From the NCBI GenBank assembly GCA_934096805.1, contig CAKOMW010000011.1, positions 1 through 11,297 of the forward strand: a stretch of 11,297 nucleotides of DNA, read 5' to 3'. This DNA comes from an uncultured Bacilli bacterium (lineage in GTDB: Bacteria; Bacillota_I; Bacilli_A; RF39; UBA660). The translations under genes were made by a program, and so were the position numbers. A model generated the notes under the pieces. The model worked only from the letters and a program-made list of their open reading frames with translations, searched no databases and had not been told where the DNA came from. Positions 1 to 5,577 of this stretch are shown one piece after another; within the stretch, counting starts at the first letter, position 1; the number at the start of each line of letters is the position of its first letter.

Positions 1-43
1 CACAAATTGTAAAATCAAGTTTAATTTTCTTCTCAATTTTCTC

Positions 44-72
44 TTGACAGCGCTTTCAAAAAGTTTTACATT
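44..72 (+). promoter_or_regulatory. Sigma-A promoter of the beta-glucoside operon
   Basis: A perfect -35 box TTGACA (44-49) is followed, after 17 bp, by TACATT (67-72), a 4 of 6 match to the -10 consensus. The predicted transcript start is near 79, giving a leader of about 100 nt before the first gene. The leader contains an antitermination switch. The upstream 40 bp are AT-rich and hold no gene. Confidence 0.75.
45..58 (+). promoter_or_regulatory. cre box (CcpA operator) overlapping the -35
   Basis: TGACAGCGCTTTCA fits the catabolite-responsive element consensus TGNAARCGNWWNCA at all but one constrained position (C instead of A at 48). It overlaps the -35 hexamer and the start of the spacer. 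Binding of CcpA with HPr-Ser-P would therefore block RNA polymerase when preferred sugars are present. This is the usual arrangement for beta-glucoside operons in Bacillota. The site is seen; repression is inferred. Confidence 0.75.
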
Positions 73-92
73 GTAATTGTAAATAAGTTATT

Positions 93-119
93 AGACTGTA
101 ACTCCTTGGAGGCATAACT
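93..119 (+). promoter_or_regulatory. RAT 1, ribonucleic antiterminator site for LicT
   Basis: The sequence AGACTGTAACT, then a short hairpin centre (CTC-CTTG-GAG), then AGGCATAACT, matches the two conserved halves of BglG/LicT RAT sites (GGATTGTTACT and AGGCAAAACC in the classical examples). A LicT dimer would stabilise this hairpin. The upper stem uses bases 100-107, which are also the 5' arm of the following terminator, so the two structures exclude each other. Confidence 0.8.
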
Positions 120-168
120 AGTACAAATGTTTTACATGTGACTATTTATGTTGATTAAGGAGTTTTTT
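100..168 (+). terminator. Leader terminator controlled by RAT 1
   Basis: AACTCCTT (100-107) pairs perfectly with AAGGAGTT (157-164), and a run of six T follows (163-168). The intervening loop holds its own hairpin: TAGT 119-122 with ACTA 141-144, CA with TG, and ATGT 127-130 with ACAT 134-137. Without LicT, transcription should stop before the first gene at 178. The 3' arm contains AAGGAG, the only Shine-Dalgarno-like sequence in front of that gene. Confidence 0.72.
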
Positions 169-177
169 ATTTAAAGT

Positions 178-672
178 ATGTTTAGTTTATTTGATAGATT
201 TAAAAAAGTGTTAGATCAAAACATCTACTCTCCAGTAGAAGGCAAATGTATTGATATTGTGGATGTGAATGATGATGTGTTTTCTGGAAAGATGATGGGT
301 GATGGTGTAGCGGTTGTTCCTAAAACCAATGTTGTTTGTTCACCTTGTGATGGAGAACTAACGATGGTGTTTCCAACAAAACATGCATTTGGTATCACAA
401 TGTACAATGGTGTGGAAGTCCTTGTTCACATTGGCATTGATACCGTTAACTTAAATGGTGTTGGATTTAAGGCTTTTAAGAATAAGGGAGATAAAGTTAA
501 GCACGGAGAAAAGATTATAGAGTTTGATAACAGCTACTTGTCTAAAGAAGATTTAGATACAACGGTGATGGTGATAATCACCAACAACAATAATCACAAG
601 TTTGATAAGATAGGAATAGAAAAAGAAGTAAATACATTTGATAAGGTTTTAGTACTAGAAGATACGGAGTAA
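178..672 (+). CDS. PTS glucose-type IIA protein (single domain)
   Basis: This 164-residue protein is a free-standing EIIA of the glucose/beta-glucoside superfamily (Crr-like). It takes phosphate from HPr-His and hands it to a IIB cysteine, here most likely that of the IIBC permease at 1655-3037, which lacks a IIA domain. The phosphorylated histidine is His84 in VEVLVHIGIDTV and the partner active-site histidine is His69 in KHAFGI; the typical early motif YSPVEGK lies at 17-23. Length is normal for the family. A stop codon lies in frame just upstream (172-174), so 178 is the only sensible start. The nearest Shine-Dalgarno match (AAGGAG, 157-162) is 15 nt away, longer than usual. It is the first gene of the operon and ends 2 nt before licT. 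Confidence 0.92.
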   Translation: MFSLFDRFKKVLDQNIYSPVEGKCIDIVDVNDDVFSGKMMGDGVAVVPKTNVVCSPCDGELTMVFPTKHAFGITMYNGVEVLVHIGIDTVNLNGVGFKAFKNKGDKVKHGEKIIEFDNSYLSKEDLDTTVMVIITNNNNHKFDKIGIEKEVNTFDKVLVLEDTE

Positions 673-674
673 AA

Positions 675-1508
675 ATGAAACTAATTAAGAAGATCAATAA
701 CAATTTTGTATTAGCTGAAGATTCAGCCGGCAATCAAGTTATAGTTGAAGGAAAGGGTATTGGGTTTACCACAATGCCTTGTACTATTACGGATTTATCT
801 TGTATAAGTCGTACTTATTATGATTATGATGAAAAATATTTATCTTTGATTGCTGATATACCTCAAGATGTTATTGATGTATCAATCCTTATTTACAAGA
901 AATTAATATCAAGTGTTGATTGCACGGTAAATGATAGTCTTCCATTTATACTAGCTGACCATATAAATTTCTCTATCGAAAGATACAAGAAAGGCTTGAA
1001 TGTTCAATTGCCTTTATATTATGATCTTCAACAGATGTATCCATTAGAGTATGAAGTTGCAAAATATGGATTGAGAGTTATTGAAAAGAACTTGAATATA
1101 AAGTTACCGCATGATGAAGTATCTGGCATCATGTTAAATATGATAAATGCTGAAATCAATAAGGATAAGATTATACAAGCGAAGGAGAATGGCAAAAGAA
1201 ATACAAAGATAACAGAGATTATTGAAAAAGAATTACATATAAGTATATCTAGAGATTCATTTAACTATTCAAGATTTCTTACACATATGAACTATTTATA
1301 TAGTAGGGCAAGAAATAATGATATGCATGATAGTGAGAATCAAAAGATGTATCATTCAATGATAACTAAATATCCAGATATCAATGTATGTGTTGAAAAG
1401 ATATCTAGGTATTTAAATGATGAGTATTCAATCAATCTCAATGATGAAGAAAAATTATATTTGATGCTACATATCAATAGATTATGTAGTCGTGAATTAG
1501 GACTGTAA
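675..1508 (+). CDS. licT: LicT/BglG-family transcription antiterminator
   Basis: This 277-residue RNA-binding antiterminator has the usual order: an N-terminal CAT RNA-binding domain (about 1-55, opening MKLIKKINNN as in LicT), PRD1 (about 65-170) and PRD2 (about 175-277). It should bind the RAT hairpins at 93-119 and 1500-1536 and prevent termination when beta-glucosides are being imported. By alignment from memory with Bacillus subtilis LicT, the four regulatory histidines map to His96 (LADHINF), Asn155 (LNMINAE), His204 (FLTHMNY) and His266 (LMLHINR). The second PRD1 histidine is therefore replaced by asparagine, which may weaken negative control by the permease. GGAG at 666-669, inside the end of the IIA gene, gives a 5-nt spacing to the ATG. 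The gene's end overlaps RAT 2. Confidence 0.92.
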   Translation: MKLIKKINNNFVLAEDSAGNQVIVEGKGIGFTTMPCTITDLSCISRTYYDYDEKYLSLIADIPQDVIDVSILIYKKLISSVDCTVNDSLPFILADHINFSIERYKKGLNVQLPLYYDLQQMYPLEYEVAKYGLRVIEKNLNIKLPHDEVSGIMLNMINAEINKDKIIQAKENGKRNTKITEIIEKELHISISRDSFNYSRFLTHMNYLYSRARNNDMHDSENQKMYHSMITKYPDINVCVEKISRYLNDEYSINLNDEEKLYLMLHINRLCSRELGL

Positions 1509-1536
1509 CTTTTATATCAAATTAAAAGGCATAACC
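1500..1536 (+). promoter_or_regulatory. RAT 2, second LicT antiterminator site
   Basis: GGACTGTAACTTTT, a 10-nt loop, then AAAAGGCATAACC form a clear RAT hairpin: CTTTT (1509-1513) pairs with AAAAG (1524-1528), GG pairs with CC at the base, and the conserved unpaired bases lie between. It shares the blocks CTGTAACT and AGGCATAAC with RAT 1. It begins inside the last codons of licT and overlaps the 5' arm of the next terminator at 1533-1536. Confidence 0.85.
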
Positions 1537-1585
1537 CAATCACATTCATAGTTAACAGCTATGTTTTGTCGGTTGGGTTTTATTT
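1533..1585 (+). terminator. Intercistronic terminator controlled by RAT 2
   Basis: AACCCAATC (1533-1541) pairs with GGTTGGGTT (1571-1579) over 9 bp, including one G-U pair. A nested hairpin lies inside the loop (CATAG 1547-1551 with CTATG 1559-1563), and a T-rich tail TTTTATTT follows. Its 5' arm shares bases with RAT 2, so LicT binding should disrupt it. It would stop transcription between licT and the permease gene in the absence of inducer. Confidence 0.85.
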
Positions 1586-1598
1586 ATATAAGGTTTCA

Positions 1599-1626
1599 AA
1601 ACAATACCAACGGCCGAGTATTGTTT
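1599..1626 (+). other. Perfect 9-bp inverted repeat in the permease leader
   Basis: AAACAATAC (1599-1607) and GTATTGTTT (1618-1626) are exact complements around a GC-rich loop containing the palindrome CGGCCG (1611-1616). It lies 28 nt before the permease ATG and just upstream of its ribosome binding site. No good T-tract follows, so it is not a strong terminator. An RNA processing or stability hairpin is the likeliest role. Confidence 0.55.
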
Positions 1627-1654
1627 AAACATAAAAAGGAAAAGGAGACAAAAT

Positions 1655-3037
1655 ATGTCAAAACAAAATAAGTATCAAGATCTTATCGATAACTTAATGG
1701 ATTGTATCGGTGGGAAAGACAACATTAGCTATTTTACACACTGTGTAACACGTTTAAGATTTAATTTTAAAGACAAAAATCTTGTAAAAGAAGATGAGAT
1801 TGGAAAGCTATCAGGTGTTATGGGAACTAAGTGGGCTGGTAATCAACTTCAAGTTATTGTCGGTGCTGGAGTTGGCGATGTTTACAAAGAAATCTGCGAT
1901 AAGTATGGTTTAGCAAAAGAAGACGCTATTGATGAAAATCTAGACGCAGAAGAGAAAAAGCCTTTCACAATTAATACTTTCTTTGAAACATTATCTGCTT
2001 GTATAATTCCAATAATCCCAGCAATGTGCGGTTCTGGTATTATTAAAGGTATTTTAATCGCATTAACAACTTATGGCTTAATAGATACAACATCTGGCTT
2101 CTATATCGTTTTAAACGCTGTTGCAGATGCTACATTCTACTATTTCCCTTTCTTGGCAGCATATGGTGCTTCAAAAAAATTCAAAGTCAATACTATACTA
2201 GCTATGGTAGTTGCTGGACTATATGTTCATCCTACAATTGTTGCTTTAGCAAGAACAGATATTAGTTTATTTGGATTACCTATTCATATTTTGAATTATT
2301 CATCTACTATTTTCCCAATTATTATTTCTATTTGGGTTATGGGATATGCATACCGTTTCATTGATAAGCACATACCAAAGGTTATTAGTCTAGTTGTTGT
2401 TCCTACATTAACTTTGTTTGTTATGGCAATATTATCATTAGGTATTATTGGACCATGTGGTTATTATATTGGTCTTTATTTAGCGAAAGCTATTAACTGG
2501 TTATTTGGCGTAGCTCCTGTACTTGCTGGTGCTATCCTAGGTGCTATTAGACCGCTTGTAATTTTAACTGGTATGCAAACAGTTTTCTCTCCACTTATTG
2601 CAAACAACATTGCAGTAATGGGCTATGATGTTATTTCTCCTGTTCATACAGCCGCAACAATGGCTGCTGCTGGTGTTTGTTTAGGTGCGTTCCTAAAAGC
2701 AAAGGATAGAAATGAAAAAAATAGCTATTTAAGTTTCTTCATTTCAGCATTCATTGGAATTACTGAACCAGCTTTATATGGATTGACATTTAGATTCAAA
2801 AACATGCTTGCTGCATTAATGATTGGTGGTGGTGTTTCAGGAGCCCTATCAGCTGTATTAGGTGTTAAAAAGTATGCTTCAGGAATGCCATCTTGGATTA
2901 CTTTTCCAGCATATGGTGACACAATTCCTCAAATGTTTATATGTGTAGGCGTTGCTCTTGTGGTAACTACTGCTTTAGCATATTTCCTTGGATTTGGAAA
3001 AGAGACTAGTAAAGATTTAGATAAGAAGGTATTGTAA
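1655..3037 (+). CDS. PTS beta-glucoside-type permease, IIBC components
   Basis: This 460-residue membrane permease imports and phosphorylates a sugar, probably an aryl- or alkyl-beta-glucoside or a beta-linked disaccharide. The N-terminal IIB domain (about 1-90) carries the phosphorylated Cys30 in THCVTRLRF. The IIC domain (about 105-450) consists of many hydrophobic segments and carries the family signature GITEPALYG at 368-376. BglF and BglP proteins normally end in a IIA domain; here the protein stops after IIC, and IIA is supplied by the gene at 178-672. The segment GMQTVFSPLIANN has Gln where many relatives have GLH or GMH. AAAGGAG (1641-1647) lies 7 nt before the ATG. The stop codon overlaps the next ATG (TAATG), so translation is probably coupled to the glucosidase. 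Expression depends on RAT 2. Confidence 0.93.
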   Translation: MSKQNKYQDLIDNLMDCIGGKDNISYFTHCVTRLRFNFKDKNLVKEDEIGKLSGVMGTKWAGNQLQVIVGAGVGDVYKEICDKYGLAKEDAIDENLDAEEKKPFTINTFFETLSACIIPIIPAMCGSGIIKGILIALTTYGLIDTTSGFYIVLNAVADATFYYFPFLAAYGASKKFKVNTILAMVVAGLYVHPTIVALARTDISLFGLPIHILNYSSTIFPIIISIWVMGYAYRFIDKHIPKVISLVVVPTLTLFVMAILSLGIIGPCGYYIGLYLAKAINWLFGVAPVLAGAILGAIRPLVILTGMQTVFSPLIANNIAVMGYDVISPVHTAATMAAAGVCLGAFLKAKDRNEKNSYLSFFISAFIGITEPALYGLTFRFKNMLAALMIGGGVSGALSAVLGVKKYASGMPSWITFPAYGDTIPQMFICVGVALVVTTALAYFLGFGKETSKDLDKKVL

Positions 3038-4518
3038 TGACAAAATTTCCAAATGATTTTCTATGGGGCGGCGCAACAGCAGCTTCACAAGTAGAAGGTG
3101 CTTGGAACTTGGATGGGAAAGGACTTGATACATCTGATTGCCGTCCTGGTAATTTCGATGTGCCTTCTATTGATAAAGTAAAATGGCCATGTAGACTAAT
3201 GACTGAAACTAGATTCGAAAAAGGCCTTGAAGAAAAGACTGCAGGTGAGTATCCATTTAGATGGGGCGCTGATCAGTATCATCATTATAAGGAAGATATT
3301 GCCTTATTAGCAGAGATGGGCTTAAAGATGTATAGAATGTCCATAAGTTGGGCAAGAATATATCCAAATGGTGATGATGAAAAGCCAAATGAAAAAGGTC
3401 TTGATTATTATCGTGACGTATTTGAAGAATGCAAAAAGTATGGAATTAAAGTATATTGCACTATTCTTCATTACAGCATGCCGGTTAATTTAGTTACAAA
3501 ATATGGTGGCTGGAAAAATAGAAAAGTAATCGATTTCTATGTTAAATTTGCTACAACAGTAATAAATGAATTTAAAGATTATGTTGATATTTGGCTTCCT
3601 TTTAACGAAAGTAATGCTTCTGTTTTCCACCCATATAATGGAATTGGACTTGTAATGCCAGATGAATGTGCTAATTGGAAAGATCCTTTTAAGGATGTTA
3701 AACAAGATATATATCAAGCGGTTCATCATCAATTTGTAGCAAACGCATTAACTGTTAAAATCGCTCATGAAGTAGATCCTAATATTAAGGTTTCTTGCAT
3801 GATTGCATGGTTCTGTCCATACGCAGCAACATGCAATCCTGAAGAAGTATTGATGGCTTATCAGCAGCAACAATATGAATGCTTGTTCTTTACCGATGTT
3901 ATGACACGTGGCTACTATCCATCTTATATGAAGAAATATTTTAGAGAAAATAATATCCATATCCATATGGAAGATGGCGATGAAAAATTGTTAAAAGACT
4001 ACACAGCTGATATTGTTTCGTTCTCTTACTACTTTTCTTCAGTGGCTACAGTTGATCCTAATTGGAAAAAGACTGATGGAAATCTAAAGAGAGCTTGTGT
4101 AAATCCTTATTTAACAAGAAGTGAATGGGGATGGCAAAAAGACCCAACTGGCTTAAGGATTACTTTAAATTGGCTTTATGATCGTTATCAGAAACCAATA
4201 TTTGTTGCTGAAAACGGATTAGGTGCAAAAGATACTGTTGAAAATGGCGAAGTTCATGATCCTTATCGTATTGAATATTTAAGAGAACACTTCAAAGCAA
4301 TGGCTGATGCGATTGACGATGGAGTTGATTTAATTGGTTACACAATGTGGGGAATCATTGACCTAGTATCATGCGGTACAGTTGAAATGAAAAAAAGATA
4401 TGGAGTTATCTATGTAGATGTAGATGATGAAGGATGTGGAACATTCAACCGTTATCGTAAGGACTCTTTCTATTGGTATAAAAAAGTAATAGAAAGTAAT
4501 GGTGAAGATTTAGCATAA
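3037..4518 (+). CDS. bglA: GH1 family 6-phospho-beta-glucosidase
   Basis: This 493-residue cytoplasmic glycosidase hydrolyses phosphorylated beta-glucosides delivered by the PTS to glucose 6-phosphate plus aglycone. It opens with the GH1 signature DFLWGGATAASQVEGAW. The acid/base glutamate is Glu191 in PFNES and the nucleophile is Glu392 in VAENGLG. The phosphate-binding motif of 6-phospho-glycosidases is present as LVSCGTVEMKKRYG (Ser445, Lys453, Tyr455), which separates it from plain beta-glucosidases. Length is close to the family norm of roughly 470-490. Two spots differ from BglA/AscB proteins recalled from memory: the segment before QYHHYKED has RWGAD where SHEAID-like sequence is common, and the acid/base motif is NES rather than NEI or NEP. 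AAGG at 3026-3029 lies 7 nt upstream. It is the last gene of the operon. Confidence 0.93.
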   Translation: MTKFPNDFLWGGATAASQVEGAWNLDGKGLDTSDCRPGNFDVPSIDKVKWPCRLMTETRFEKGLEEKTAGEYPFRWGADQYHHYKEDIALLAEMGLKMYRMSISWARIYPNGDDEKPNEKGLDYYRDVFEECKKYGIKVYCTILHYSMPVNLVTKYGGWKNRKVIDFYVKFATTVINEFKDYVDIWLPFNESNASVFHPYNGIGLVMPDECANWKDPFKDVKQDIYQAVHHQFVANALTVKIAHEVDPNIKVSCMIAWFCPYAATCNPEEVLMAYQQQQYECLFFTDVMTRGYYPSYMKKYFRENNIHIHMEDGDEKLLKDYTADIVSFSYYFSSVATVDPNWKKTDGNLKRACVNPYLTRSEWGWQKDPTGLRITLNWLYDRYQKPIFVAENGLGAKDTVENGEVHDPYRIEYLREHFKAMADAIDDGVDLIGYTMWGIIDLVSCGTVEMKKRYGVIYVDVDDEGCGTFNRYRKDSFYWYKKVIESNGEDLA

Positions 4519-4528
4519 TACAAGGTTT

Positions 4529-4570
4529 AAAAATAGCTTTGGTACTAATTATGCTGAAGCTATTTTTATT
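4529..4570 (+). terminator. Rho-independent terminator after the beta-glucoside operon
   Basis: AAAAATAGCTT (4529-4539) pairs perfectly with AAGCTATTTTT (4557-4567) over 11 bp with a 17-nt loop, ending in a T-rich tail. The A-run opposite the T-run means it may also act on transcripts from the other strand. It closes the operon 10 nt after the glucosidase stop. Confidence 0.88.
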
Positions 4571-4619
4571 AATATATTTAATAGTGATTTGAAACTTATG
4601 ATGTATTATATGTTATTTG

Positions 4620-4636
4620 TCCAATGTTAAATTGGA
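4620..4636. repeat. Inverted repeat upstream of the HAD gene promoter
   Basis: TCCAAT and ATTGGA flank a 5-bp spacer (GTTAA). The centre lies about 50 bp upstream of the -35 box at 4675. The position would suit an activator or distal operator, but no regulator is identified. The rest of the 4571-4674 gap is AT-rich and shows no gene. Confidence 0.35.
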
Positions 4637-4674
4637 ATCAAATTTTATAACAAATAAAACTTGATTAAATAACA

Positions 4675-4703
4675 TTGACAATTCATATAAACCATAATAT
4701 AAC
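4675..4703 (+). promoter_or_regulatory. Sigma-A promoter of the HAD gene
   Basis: A perfect -35 TTGACA (4675-4680), a 17-bp spacer and TATAAC (4698-4703; 5 of 6) form a near-consensus promoter. The predicted start of transcription is about 4709-4711, directly before the ATG at 4712, so there is almost no 5' leader. Confidence 0.75.
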
Positions 4704-4711
4704 ATAAATAT

Positions 4712-5368
4712 ATGAATTATATGAATTATAAAAAAGCGGTTATATTTGATATGGATGGAGTTTTAGTTGATTCAGAGAGCCATCAACAAAAAGTTATTAA
4801 AGACTTTTTTAACAACAAGACAAACTATGATGTTAATAAATTAAAGTTAAATAAATTTATTGGATCGTCTGGTGAAATAGAAGTGTGGAAGCTCGTATTT
4901 GAAGAATACGATATAAGTGATGATGAATTCAAAAGAATAAGTGAAGATCTTTATAAGTATATGGACAAACATAGACCTGAATATAAAGAAATATTAAATG
5001 ATAATGCACGTGAAATTATAAAGTGGCTTAAAGAACATTGCTTTAAATTAGGAATCGCATCAAGCAGTTACGAAGAAGAAATAAATAGGATGTTAACAGA
5101 AACTGGACTTACAAACTATTTTGATTATGTTTTAAGTGGCAAAAGTTTTAAACAAAGTAAACCTTGTCCAGATATTTATAATGCTATGGTAGATATGTTG
5201 GGCGTGGAAAAAGAAAAATGCTTAGTTATAGAAGATTCATACTACGGTATTCAGGCTGCAATAAACGCAAACATTGATGTTGCGGTTTTAAAGGACAATA
5301 AACTCGGTGTTAATCAATCAAATGGCAGAATATTTATAAACAATTTGATTGAAATTAAAGATTTATAA
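4712..5368 (+). CDS. HAD-superfamily sugar-phosphate phosphatase/phosphomutase (beta-PGM-like)
   Basis: This 218-residue protein has all four HAD motifs: DMDGVLVD (Asp13 nucleophile, Asp15 acid/base), SSS in GIASSSYEE (Ser117/118), Lys150 in SKPCPD and Glu174/Asp175 in VIEDS. A helical cap inserted after motif I places it in the beta-phosphoglucomutase-like subgroup, whose members either move phosphate within a sugar or remove it. The sequence does not decide between phosphatase and mutase. A promoter and a terminator of its own make it a single-gene unit between two PTS operons. No Shine-Dalgarno sequence precedes 4712. A second in-frame ATG at 4721 lies within a tandem duplication (ATGAATTAT twice, 4712-4729) and is an alternative start. 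Either start would be essentially leaderless. Confidence 0.88.
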   Translation: MNYMNYKKAVIFDMDGVLVDSESHQQKVIKDFFNNKTNYDVNKLKLNKFIGSSGEIEVWKLVFEEYDISDDEFKRISEDLYKYMDKHRPEYKEILNDNAREIIKWLKEHCFKLGIASSSYEEEINRMLTETGLTNYFDYVLSGKSFKQSKPCPDIYNAMVDMLGVEKEKCLVIEDSYYGIQAAINANIDVAVLKDNKLGVNQSNGRIFINNLIEIKDL

Positions 5369-5397
5369 AAATTATATATTCTTTTATTAGCCATATG

Positions 5398-5426
5398 AGA
5401 GGATCTAGTTAGCTAGATTCTTTTTG
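5398..5426 (+). terminator. Rho-independent terminator after the HAD gene
   Basis: Bases 5398-5408 pair with 5413-5423 over 11 bp, including two G-U pairs, around a TTAG loop, and TTTTT (5421-5425) follows. It isolates the HAD gene from the next operon. Confidence 0.82.
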
Positions 5427-5465
5427 TATTGTGCTTACTCTATGCAAAGATTTTTTAGAATAATG

Positions 5466-5549
5466 ATTGATAGTGTATAAGTACATTAAGTTGAAAAAAA
5501 TAATTAAAAATGTGTTTAAAAGAATTGACATTTAAATCGATAGTATATA
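5466..5549 (+). repeat. Two imperfect 14-bp direct repeats, 70 bp apart
   Basis: ATTGATAGTGTATA (5466-5479) and ATCGATAGTATATA (5536-5549) agree at 12 of 14 positions. The second copy lies in the promoter spacer and touches the -10. A pair of operator sites for the missing operon regulator is possible, but AT-rich sequence can produce such matches by chance. Confidence 0.35.
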
Positions 5550-5553
5550 TTAT
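5525..5553 (+). promoter_or_regulatory. Sigma-A promoter of the hexulose-phosphate/mannose-PTS operon
   Basis: TTGACA (5525-5530), a 17-bp spacer and TATTAT (5548-5553; 5 of 6) give a predicted start near 5560, leaving a leader of only about 18 nt. AAGGAG (5560-5565) then lies at the very 5' end of the mRNA, 12 nt before the ATG. No RAT, cre box or sigma-54 (-24/-12) element is visible, so control is probably by a DNA-binding regulator encoded elsewhere. Confidence 0.75.
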
Positions 5554-5577
5554 TTAATCAAGGAGATAAACATAAAC

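Noticed and set aside
225..407. Minus-strand open frame inside the IIA gene
   Set aside because: It lies antisense to a well-supported gene, has no family motif and no ribosome binding site evidence. The same applies to antisense frames at 2725-2922, 3490-3732, 3748-3966, 6175-6378, 8123-8407 and 8670-8924.
1581..1600. Possible separate promoter for the permease gene (TATATA at 1585-1590)
   Set aside because: No acceptable -35 box is found at 16-18 bp, and the RAT/terminator just upstream explains expression by readthrough.
5442..5480. 12-codon open frame (starting MQRFF) in the gap before the hexulose-phosphate operon
   Set aside because: There is no ribosome binding site and it lies upstream of the mapped promoter, so it would not be on the operon transcript.
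5427..5577. Riboswitch or sigma-54 promoter for the mannose-type PTS operon
   Set aside because: The predicted leader is only about 18 nt, too short for a riboswitch, and no GG/GC -24/-12 element was found, although some mannose-type PTS operons use LevR and sigma-54.
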